Positions 1-7,237 of a DNA stretch of 61,302 nucleotides are shown in pieces. Under the pieces are notes generated by a model. That model made no database searches. It saw only the letters and a list, made by a program, of their open reading frames with translations, and had not been told where the DNA came from. The DNA is from Acidobacteriota bacterium (GTDB lineage Bacteria; Actinomycetota; Acidimicrobiia; Spongiisociales; UBA5794), in assembly GCA_022562055.1 (NCBI GenBank), contig JADFQA010000019.1:1-61302 (forward strand), read 5' to 3'. The stretch's first letter is position 1, and each line of letters begins with the position of its first letter. A program made the translations under genes and the position numbers.

Positions 1-445
1 AACGAGGCAACTCCGTGTCGACTTGAAGGTGCGGACCTTTCTCGTTCCCCAACAGCGTGAACGACACGATCCTTCGCATGGGTGGGAGGCTCAGCATGAT
101 GCAGGCTTCGGGCGACTACTTCTTTTGGTGTCAGATATTGTCGGAACCTACCGCGATCGCACCTAGATCTGGCCGGAGTTCACCCGACGACAGCCGTGAC
201 GCCTTGTGTTTGACATACCGAGGTTTGCGTGAGCGACAAGCCCCTTGCGCCCCTTGGGTTCCTTGACGGTAGTCAAGTCATCTGTCAAGAGCGGTTCTCG
301 TGATCCGGCGCTCTGTCTGCCCTCCCCCCTTTTCTGCCTTGCGTGGTGTCAAGAGCGCCCCGTACGGTGTCTATGGTGTCTGAGAGACGGGTTCTCGTGA
401 CCAGCCACCGCGATTCCTCTCCCTGATACCTGACTACCGCTCTCC
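1..445. other. No recognisable gene
   Basis: I see no convincing coding sequence or RNA gene here. Short open frames exist on both strands but lack a ribosome-binding site, a domain or coherent composition. An 11-base string (TGTCAAGAGCG) occurs twice, near 283 and 347, without an obvious role. The segment may hold the promoter of the small-membrane-protein/HEPN-Toprim unit downstream. Confidence 0.4.
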
Positions 446-658
446 ATGAGTGGGACACATGCACATCTGAAGTATGTCTTCTCCGTCAACGCCTTGGAGG
501 CGTGTTCGCCCGTGAAGCTGTCCCCCGTATTGTCAATGGTTCGTCTGTATGACCGCCGTGATGAGCTTCGTGATCATTTCCATTTGAAAAGTCGTCATCT
601 CGTGAACCGCTACTTGTTGATTGCTTCCCGATATGTGCGCAACGATTTGGGGAGCTGA
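446..658 (+). CDS. Possible 70-aa hypothetical protein
   Basis: This open frame ends two bases before the ATG of the next small gene, which would fit an operon. The product is basic with no domain I recognise, and no clear Shine-Dalgarno precedes its ATG. It could equally be untranslated leader for the small membrane protein. I keep it only because of its tight spacing to that gene. Confidence 0.22.
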   Translation: MSGTHAHLKYVFSVNALEACSPVKLSPVLSMVRLYDRRDELRDHFHLKSRHLVNRYLLIASRYVRNDLGS

Positions 659-660
659 CG

Positions 661-837
661 ATGCACCTTCTTTACATCGCTCTTGACCTCCTCAGCGTCG
701 TTCTCCTGATCCTGGAGGTCTCTCACCGCCGCATTCGCGACCATGTTCATGTACACCACGCTCATCAAGAGACGGAACGCCGGTTTCCTACACCGTCGAT
801 GAGCCCCAACGAGTTCTTTGCCCTAGCCTCTCCCTGA
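661..837 (+). CDS. Small membrane protein (58 aa) upstream of HEPN/Toprim gene
   Basis: A short frame starting at ATG 661, with a GGGGAG ribosome-binding site just upstream. Residues about 2-19 are strongly hydrophobic (LLYIALDLLSVVLLILEV) and would form one membrane helix. The rest is charged and histidine-rich. The stop lies about 20 bases before the start of the HEPN/Toprim gene, so the two are probably co-transcribed. The family is unknown to me. By position it could be a membrane-acting or regulatory partner of the HEPN/Toprim protein, but that is inference. Confidence 0.5.
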   Translation: MHLLYIALDLLSVVLLILEVSHRRIRDHVHVHHAHQETERRFPTPSMSPNEFFALASP

Positions 838-860
838 CAGACATCGACAGGACTGTGGGA

Positions 861-2144
861 ATGAGCAGCTACGCGACCGCCTATCTGAGCGACGGACGTC
901 CCGTCTGCTCGTTCGGGGATGGCGTTGACGGGCTTTTCTTCATCATCTTCACGAGAGATGACTGGATCGAACTCGAGGGCGACGCGGCGTACGACCTCAC
1001 GCGACACAACGACCCCGACGGATCGCCAGACGAGGCCTTGGTTACAGGATTTCGGGCCAGTGCCGGAGTTCTGCGCGACCGCTTGGATGTTACGGGCGTT
1101 GACACCGACACCGTCGCACGCGAGCTGGAGCGATTAGCCGCGGACCGCATCGAATTGCTTGACAGATTTGCAGCGCGATTCGTAGACGACTCGGGGGAAA
1201 CCGAAGCGGCGAGGCAACGCGAACTCGTCGCGCTGAAGGCACTCGACTGGCCGACCTGGGTTGCACAACTTCGCTCTGGTTTGCAGGCCGGCCAAGTCGC
1301 AGCCCGATTCATCAGTGCCCGGGACGAGCCTGGTTCAGCAAGCTGGCTGATGTCCCTATGGGATGGCCACGACCCCCGGTACCGACTCCGAGCCCTCCTC
1401 GAGGCGCTTCCCGGCGACGAACAGATCACGCTCGACCTGGACGACTTGATCGAAGGCGGTTGGCTCGATCCCTCAGTCGACCCTCGGTCCGTCGCCAACG
1501 ACTTCGTCGCCTACGCAAGCCGAGGTGGTCTTCTTCCGATCGTCCTCGCCGAAGGATCGTTCGACGTCGAAGTTCTGACGTCCGCCCTGAGAGTCCGGCG
1601 ACCGCACCTTGCCGACTTCATCCGCTTCCCCGACTTCGGCTTTCGACCCGAGGGCGGTGCAGCGGCCCTTCGACAGACAGTTCGGGCCTTTGCCTCTGCA
1701 GGGATTCCGAATCGTGTTGTCGCTCTTTTTGACAACGACTCTGCTGCTCGCGATGTTGTTCGTTCCCTTGACGTGGAGTCTCTGCCGCCAAATCTCGTGG
1801 TTCGCCACCTTCCGTTCCTCCCGCTTGCAGCGGACTACCCCACGCTGGGGCCACAGGGGGAGCACCATATGGATGTAAATGGGCTCGCGGCGTCGATCGA
1901 ACTCTTCCTTGGCACCGACGTTCTGATCAAGAACGGCGCACTTCGGCCGATCGAGTGGCGCGGCTACTTGCGGGGCGTGGGGGCGTATCAGGGTGAGGTG
2001 GCCGAGAAATCTGCCATCCAAGACGCGTTTCGCGCGAAAGTGAAACTCGCCGAGAGGAACGCGGGAGCAGTCGGTGGGCAGGATTGGTCCGGAATCGACC
2101 TCGTTCTCGACCTTATCGTGGAATCGATACGGACCGCCGTCTGA
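861..2144 (+). CDS. HEPN/Toprim-associated domain protein (putative defence nuclease)
   Basis: A 427-aa protein from ATG 861; a GTG six bases upstream is an alternative start. The N-terminus (SSYATAYLSDGRPV and following) resembles the domain found at the front of HEPN/Toprim proteins. The C-terminal half carries Toprim hallmarks: an acidic residue in AEGSFDVEVL (Glu231) and a DND motif (Asp291, Asp293) after a hydrophobic strand. Toprim folds cut or bind nucleic acid with Mg2+, and HEPN domains are often RNases in toxin and phage-defence systems. The canonical HEPN R-x4-6-H motif is not obvious to me. The gene follows a small membrane-protein gene and ends at a strong terminator hairpin. Family assignment is fairly firm; defence function is inferred. 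Confidence 0.68.
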   Translation: MSSYATAYLSDGRPVCSFGDGVDGLFFIIFTRDDWIELEGDAAYDLTRHNDPDGSPDEALVTGFRASAGVLRDRLDVTGVDTDTVARELERLAADRIELLDRFAARFVDDSGETEAARQRELVALKALDWPTWVAQLRSGLQAGQVAARFISARDEPGSASWLMSLWDGHDPRYRLRALLEALPGDEQITLDLDDLIEGGWLDPSVDPRSVANDFVAYASRGGLLPIVLAEGSFDVEVLTSALRVRRPHLADFIRFPDFGFRPEGGAAALRQTVRAFASAGIPNRVVALFDNDSAARDVVRSLDVESLPPNLVVRHLPFLPLAADYPTLGPQGEHHMDVNGLAASIELFLGTDVLIKNGALRPIEWRGYLRGVGAYQGEVAEKSAIQDAFRAKVKLAERNAGAVGGQDWSGIDLVLDLIVESIRTAV

Positions 2145-2351
2145 TTGAGCGTCCGACTGAACCACCATCGCCGACAACAATATCAATGACGCAGAAGACG
2201 GATCTCAGGTCAGCAGCCACTCTGGACCAATGCGCATGCTGGAGGTCGACTCGTCGACGCGTGGGAGGATCAAAAGGAACTTGACATATGTACCCCTGGC
2301 GTGAGTTGCTATTGATGTAGATCAGCACAGGACGTATGGGCCTGTCTAACC

Positions 2352-2379
2352 CTGAAGGCGGCTCTTTGGCCGCCTTCAG
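2352..2379. terminator. Terminator hairpin between convergent genes
   Basis: A perfect 11-bp stem (CTGAAGGCGGC paired with its complement) around a 6-base loop. It lies between the HEPN/Toprim gene and the minus-strand membrane-protein locus. A short T-containing stretch follows on the plus strand. It probably terminates from one or both sides. Confidence 0.7.
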
Positions 2380-2385
2380 TAGTTT

Positions 2386-2640
2386 CTAGGAACCGGGCAG
2401 TCGAGTTGATGCGAGGTGCGCTACGAACGCCGAGTCGGGATCCCGGCCGGCACCAGCAAGGGAGACGAGGTAGCGACCGTCGACCACTGTCGTCGAAGCC
2501 CCGCGTGGGATGAACACCTCAATGCGGGCGTCGACACTTGTTCCGTAGGCATGCCCCTTCCCATGCCTCCGAACCTCAACGAGGACAGACACCGCTTCTC
2601 TCTCAACGCCGCCCGATCCGATCAATGGAGGAGGGTCGCC
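2386..2640 (-). other. Possible frameshifted C-terminal extension of the membrane protein
   Basis: In a frame offset from the upstream membrane-protein gene, the minus strand stays open to TAG at 2386-2388. It reads like real protein (VSVLVEVRRHGKGHAYGTSV, then further hydrophobic/charged alternation) with GC-rich third positions. The upstream frame ends in low-information basic residues and a stop near 2603. A single-base shift near 2630-2650 would join the two into a protein of about 270 aa. It may be a real frameshift, a sequencing error, or an independent overlapping gene. Confidence 0.35.
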
Positions 2641-3193
2641 TAGGGTTCCGAACCTCCTCCCACCCCAAGACTCGCACCATCTCCAGAGCAGCCTTCGACT
2701 CATGTACCGCACGATCCGCTTCCGAGTCCATCGACTGCATTCCAGCGTCTGCCCAGCGCTTGATGCTGCGGAAGTCGGATTTCTGCTTGACCTCTGCCGC
2801 AAGCGTGTAGGCCCTCACCGCAGCATCGAGGCCCTCTCTCCGGCGATCCTCCGCCAGATCTACCTGCTGCATCCGCTCCTCGTGATCAAGTCGATTCCTG
2901 CCAAGCCATGCATTTGCTGCCACCGTGAACACAGCACCTACACCTGTCACCAGCACTGCAGTCAGAGCAATGACTTCAGAAGCCTCCGCTGCTTCCTGCC
3001 GGTTAGCTAAAGCCTTGATCCCCCATCCGATCAACACTAAGACGATGACCACAAGCACGACCCTCACCACCTGCAACGACCACCACACCCGCGGCTTCCA
3101 CCGAGACCTTGCCAACGCCTCAGTCCACGGGAACTCGTGATCCTCCCTCAGCAGGAATCGCTCTAGTGCTGTTTGCTCGTGACCATCGCCCAT
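2603..3193 (-). CDS. Hypothetical two-TM membrane protein
   Basis: A 196-aa product with a charged N-terminus, then two hydrophobic segments at roughly residues 38-61 (VVRVVLVVIVLVLIGWGIKAL) and 75-97. A long charged, probably helical cytoplasmic tail rich in Glu/Arg follows. No enzyme motif is visible. The reading frame may be interrupted near its 3' end, where a neighbouring frame continues in coding style to 2386. I do not recognise the family. Confidence 0.5.
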   Translation of the reverse strand: MGDGHEQTALERFLLREDHEFPWTEALARSRWKPRVWWSLQVVRVVLVVIVLVLIGWGIKALANRQEAAEASEVIALTAVLVTGVGAVFTVAANAWLGRNRLDHEERMQQVDLAEDRRREGLDAAVRAYTLAAEVKQKSDFRSIKRWADAGMQSMDSEADRAVHESKAALEMVRVLGWEEVRNPRRPSSIDRIGRR

Positions 3194-3338
3194 CTCAACC
3201 TCCGTGACCCGATCCTACGTGATCATCGTCTTTTGCCCTGATCTCAGAAGCGACCCCTCGTGAAACGGAGCATCATCAACTGAGAGCGGCGCTCAGGCTG
3301 GAGGTGCGTTCATCCAACCGCAATTGCACCAGCCACGC

Positions 3339-3716
3339 TCACACCCCTCCGGCGATAGCCGCATCGCAGCAAGCGTTGCCCATGACCTCAGCCCGCCACT
3401 CCGATGCATACCGCCCCTCAATGCTCTCGATCTTCGCCCATTCATACGTCAGTCGCGCTTGGTGTGCTCGCCGCAGTAAGTCATCGTGCGACCTGTCTTC
3501 TTCGTGGAGCTGCTGAGCCATCGGCCGGTAGACCTGCTCGATCTCGTAGCCACTGGATCGCGGATCACCAAGCTGAATCCCGCGCTCATTGGCAAGCGAC
3601 CAGCAAACATCGTTCGCGGTTGGTGGCGCTCCGAACCTAACTGCCAACTCACAGGCCATGCGGTCGTAGTCAGCCTCAGCAAGCCCCATCGAACTTCTTC
3701 GTATCAGATTGGGCAC
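3339..3716 (-). CDS. Hypothetical protein (up to 125 aa)
   Basis: A soluble acidic/basic mixed protein with no signal peptide or membrane segment. The start is either GTG 3716 or ATG 3689, the latter beginning MGLAEADYDRM with a GAAGAAG stretch upstream. Regular alternation of charged and hydrophobic residues suggests a helical protein. I recognise no domain. It lies between the minus-strand membrane protein and a plus-strand tRNA-Ala. Confidence 0.45.
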   Translation of the reverse strand: MPNLIRRSSMGLAEADYDRMACELAVRFGAPPTANDVCWSLANERGIQLGDPRSSGYEIEQVYRPMAQQLHEEDRSHDDLLRRAHQARLTYEWAKIESIEGRYASEWRAEVMGNACCDAAIAGGV

Positions 3717-3758
3717 TCATTGAACTCCCGGATCGGCGTGATAGTGTCGCATGTGAGA

Positions 3759-3832
3759 ACTGCTGTAGCTCAGGCCGGCAGAGCACTTGCATGGCATGCA
3801 AGGGGTCAGGGGTTCAAATCCCCTCAGCTCCA
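3759..3832 (+). tRNA. tRNA-Ala (GGC), acceptor stem degenerate
   Basis: D-arm (GCTC...GAGC), anticodon arm (CTTGC / GCAAG with loop ATGGCAT, anticodon GGC) and T-arm (AGGGG TTCAAAT CCCCT) are intact. The 3' acceptor strand CAGCTCC needs a 5' partner GGAGCTG, but the sequence shows ACTGCTG, so the three outermost pairs are mismatched. CCA is not encoded. It may be a decayed copy, or its 5' end may have been replaced by a rearrangement. Functionality is doubtful. Confidence 0.7.
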
Positions 3833-3837
3833 CAAAA

Positions 3838-3859
3838 TTCGAATAGCGTCCCGTCAGGT
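3838..3859. repeat. 22-bp dispersed repeat, copy 1
   Basis: The sequence ending GTCCCGTCAGGT is matched at 9961-9982 with two differences in 22 bases. It starts six bases after the damaged tRNA-Ala. The second copy overlaps the end of a coiled-coil gene remnant. It may mark an old recombination or insertion boundary. Confidence 0.45.
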
Positions 3860-3889
3860 GGTCTTGACGGTTCTTACTAGAACAACCGA

Positions 3890-3922
3890 AATAGTCCTTC
3901 GGCCTGAGGCCGAAGGACTATT
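3890..3922. terminator. Bidirectional terminator hairpin
   Basis: A perfect 15-bp stem (AATAGTCCTTCGGCC with its complement) with a 3-base TGA loop. It sits between the plus-strand tRNA-Ala and the 3' end of the minus-strand PBP gene. A-rich and T-rich flanks suit rho-independent termination in both directions. Confidence 0.85.
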
Positions 3923-3982
3923 GGCAGAGCTTCGATGATGCTGGGATCAGACAATCCGCCTGAGCTGCTGATTGGGTCGTTG

Positions 3983-6900
3983 TCATCGTCTGTCGCCAAT
4001 GGCGTAGATCTGGTGGGAGGTGGATGCGACGATGAGGGTGCCATTGGGGGCGACTGCTATGGATGCGTGTAGCTCGAAGGCGTCGTGGATCTGTTTTCCG
4101 TTGCCGGTACAGTTGGCTTTCGGTGCGATCTCGCTTGATCCTGCCGGGACGATTCGCCACCTGGTTTGGCCGTTGATGGCATCGAAGGCTTGTACGGATC
4201 CGTCTGGGCGGGGGAGTATGACGAGGTCACCCACGACGATGGCTGATGCCCATTGTTTCTCGCATGAGACTCCGGTCTGAGTTGCCCAGGTTGCCCTACC
4301 GGTGGTCGTGTTGATTCCTTGGACGCCGTGTGAGAGCGAGCTCGCGATGATGAGTGTGTCTCTGTATCTGGCGGGTGAATTTCGCAGGTTGGCGAAGTCA
4401 CTTGGTTGGTTGGAATCCGAGCCCCACCAGTCGATCGTGCCGACGTATCGATCGAGTGCGATGAGCGATGGATTCCCTGAGCCTCCGTCGATGGCGTATG
4501 AAACGATCAGTTTGTCATCTGCAACGGTGGGTGTCGCGTACACGGTGACGGGATCCGTGATGTCGCCTTCGGGGCGGGTCGGATCTCTGCGTGTGAGTTC
4601 GATCTGTGTTCGCCACATCGGGAACCCGTCAAGAGTGAAGGCAGCGGCGTCGCCATGGTCACTGACCGCGTACACCATCGTCCCGTCCGATGCGGCACCG
4701 CCTCTTATCGCTCCATCGAATTGTGCATGCCATCGTTCCGTCCCGTCGACGTTGAGACCCCACAGGACACCGGATCCGTCTCCGACGATCACAAGGTTCT
4801 CGACGATGAGTGGGTTTGTGAATACCGGCGAACCGACGCGGAAGCTCCAGATCTGTCGGCCGGTTGTGAGATCGATACCCCACACGGTCCCTTCGTCACC
4901 TGTCGCAACGATCAAGTCACCGCTCGCGGCGACACCATTCACATCGTTGGAAGCACCAAAGTGCCACCGTACTTGGCCGGTTCTCAGATCTAGCGCGTAC
5001 ACGCCATCTGCGGCATCACCAATACCGCGCCGGTCACCTGCGCTTCCGACGACGACGAGACCGTTTGTGATGATCGGACTGTTCAACCATCCCGATATGC
5101 CGACATTGGCTCGCCACAATATGGTTGGCGTGAGGATCGGATCAGCTCGTGAACATCCAGATCGGGTCATATCACCTTGAAACGTGGTCCAGTCTGAGCC
5201 AGCAGCTACACATTCGGTAACCAGCGAACGATCGGGTTCGGTGAGGGCCGTGAGGAACGCGGCTGCGATGGGGCCCGACGTGGCGCCGCCGGAGGCGCCG
5301 CCTTCAACATTGATTGCGAACGCGAGATCGCCGGAGAACCCAACGAACCACGCCACCGTCCCCAGGCCATCCGCCGTCGCTATCTGTGCAGTTCCGGTCT
5401 TGCCTGCAACATCCAGCCCGCCAACCCTGGCGGCTTGACCGGTGCCGTGATCGACGACGGCTTTCATCATCATTCGCAAGCTTTCGACCACATCTGGGTC
5501 GAGAACCTCGGTGGGTTCGGTATCGGACCCCGAAACCAGTGTCGGTGGGTGCCGCACTCCGGACGCAGCGGTTGCCGCGACGATTGCAAGGTTGAGCGGA
5601 CTTGCGAGGACCTTTCCCTGTCCAATGGACGATGCCGCGTTCTCAACGGGGTCGGTGGAAACCTCGAAGAAGGAGTCTGCAGCCCGTATCCCTATTTCGA
5701 TGTGGTCGCCGAAGCCGAACTTGTAAGCCATCTGGGCGATGGCTTCGGGTCCGAGATCTGCCGCTAGTTGGATGAATGCGGTGTTGCATGACTGGGCGAA
5801 CGCATCTTCGAATGTCATCGACGACGGCAGCGATGCGGCGTTGCCGAATTCCTTTCCCGAGACGTTGACCGAACGTGGGCAGGAAACGAGCGTGTCAGGC
5901 TCCAGGCCGTCCTCGAGAAGGGCGGCTGCCACGATGATCTTGAACGTGGATGCCGGCGGGTATAGCCCGTTTGTTGTCCGCCTGAATCCGTCCGCGGGGG
6001 TACTCGCTGCTGCGCGGATCTCTCCTGTGTTGATGTCGATGGCAACGATCGATGCCGGAAGAGCGATGCCGTTAAGTGCTTTCTCAGCTGCCCGTTGTAC
6101 GTCAAACGACAACGTTGTTCTCACGTCGGACGCAGGTGTTCCTTGGAATGCCTTGATCGTTTCGATTGAACCGTCAGCGCCACGTCGAACGATCCGTCTC
6201 GTGGGTGTTCCAGCGAGTTCACGTTCGAAGGAGGATTCGAGACCAGATACGCCCACTACTGAACCTGGCGCATACGGGCTTCCAAGGGCGGCCAATGACT
6301 CAGCGGTAACTTCACCGGTCGTGCCGAGCAGTAGGGCAGCCCCTCCCGGCTGAACAGGTACCCGTGTCGGCTCCAGTCGGAATGTCACTCCCGGGACCGG
6401 AAACAGACCGGGCCGAACCTCTACATAGTCCTCACGGCCAATGGTGGTCACCGGCAGGAACCAGTCGGGTTGAACGCCGGGCCTGTCAAGGACACCGTCG
6501 ATGACATCGCCCGACACATCGAGCAGCTCCTCGAACGCGTTGACAACATCCTCTCGAGAAACGATCCGTTCCGGGACCAGCCCAATCGTGACCCGCGGAA
6601 TCGATCTGGTCAGTGGCCGACCATCGGTGTCAGTGATCAGGCCGCGCTGCGGCCATGTACTGATGAGATCGAGCCGATCTCCAGCGCCGAGGGCTGGGTG
6701 CATGACCTGCTCATCCCAGACAACGGCCCAGTCATTGTCGTCGCTCAAGGTAAGGCTGACCCTGGAGTCATACTCCCACGTGCCGACGTCTTCGATCTCG
6801 ACGACAGCGTGGAAGGGCACCTGGGCGTTTGCTCCGTTGATCTGAGGAGCACCAAGGGTGAAACGGACACCCATGACATGGAGCTCCTTCCACCATTCCC

Positions 6901-7156
6901 TAAGCGTGTCGTCAACCTGCGACTCTGAAGCCGATACGAGACCCGAGATCGTCGCCCAGTCAGAGCCTTCCCATGCCGTTAGGAAGCGTTCAGCGGTGAA
7001 TTCGGGACTCACGCTTGGAACATCGACAGTGGATGGCCCGGCTCGATCTGAGAGGACTAAGAGTGTGACGGCTACAGCGACCCCAACCGCGACGACGACT
7101 CCAGCCAGCTTGCTGGCTGGCTGCAATTTGCCAACTAGAGAGTCGCCCTTGGTCAT
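3983..7156 (-). CDS. Class B penicillin-binding protein fused to a PQQ-type beta-propeller
   Basis: A 1057-aa protein from ATG 7156, with a GGAGAGG some 13 bases upstream. An in-frame GTG at 7234 is an alternative start. Order: one N-terminal membrane helix (about residues 16-36), an NTF2-like/MecA-N-type domain, a PBP dimerisation region, a transpeptidase domain, then from about residue 640 a propeller of PQQ-like repeats (W-x-F...G-x-V-Y-A-L-D blades). Transpeptidase motifs are complete: S403-T-F-K406, S456-C-N and K586-T-G-T. It should cross-link peptidoglycan outside the membrane. The fused propeller, ending in VASTSHQIYAIGDRR, is unusual and may bind a ligand or protein. It is the last gene of an operon with an anti-sigma-like protein and an ECF-type sigma factor, which points to an envelope-stress role. 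Confidence 0.9.
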   Translation of the reverse strand: MTKGDSLVGKLQPASKLAGVVVAVGVAVAVTLLVLSDRAGPSTVDVPSVSPEFTAERFLTAWEGSDWATISGLVSASESQVDDTLREWWKELHVMGVRFTLGAPQINGANAQVPFHAVVEIEDVGTWEYDSRVSLTLSDDNDWAVVWDEQVMHPALGAGDRLDLISTWPQRGLITDTDGRPLTRSIPRVTIGLVPERIVSREDVVNAFEELLDVSGDVIDGVLDRPGVQPDWFLPVTTIGREDYVEVRPGLFPVPGVTFRLEPTRVPVQPGGAALLLGTTGEVTAESLAALGSPYAPGSVVGVSGLESSFERELAGTPTRRIVRRGADGSIETIKAFQGTPASDVRTTLSFDVQRAAEKALNGIALPASIVAIDINTGEIRAAASTPADGFRRTTNGLYPPASTFKIIVAAALLEDGLEPDTLVSCPRSVNVSGKEFGNAASLPSSMTFEDAFAQSCNTAFIQLAADLGPEAIAQMAYKFGFGDHIEIGIRAADSFFEVSTDPVENAASSIGQGKVLASPLNLAIVAATAASGVRHPPTLVSGSDTEPTEVLDPDVVESLRMMMKAVVDHGTGQAARVGGLDVAGKTGTAQIATADGLGTVAWFVGFSGDLAFAINVEGGASGGATSGPIAAAFLTALTEPDRSLVTECVAAGSDWTTFQGDMTRSGCSRADPILTPTILWRANVGISGWLNSPIITNGLVVVGSAGDRRGIGDAADGVYALDLRTGQVRWHFGASNDVNGVAASGDLIVATGDEGTVWGIDLTTGRQIWSFRVGSPVFTNPLIVENLVIVGDGSGVLWGLNVDGTERWHAQFDGAIRGGAASDGTMVYAVSDHGDAAAFTLDGFPMWRTQIELTRRDPTRPEGDITDPVTVYATPTVADDKLIVSYAIDGGSGNPSLIALDRYVGTIDWWGSDSNQPSDFANLRNSPARYRDTLIIASSLSHGVQGINTTTGRATWATQTGVSCEKQWASAIVVGDLVILPRPDGSVQAFDAINGQTRWRIVPAGSSEIAPKANCTGNGKQIHDAFELHASIAVAPNGTLIVASTSHQIYAIGDRR

Positions 7157-7237
7157 CTCATCACCGGAACCTCTCCCGAAGGCGCTCCACGACGCGTGAC
7201 AGTCGGGACCTGATCGTCGACGATCGCGTCGCACGGA

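Noticed and set aside
1473-2186. Long minus-strand open frame opposite the HEPN/Toprim gene
   Set aside because: Basic, low-complexity translation with no ribosome-binding site; shadow of the plus-strand gene, whose Toprim motifs are clear.
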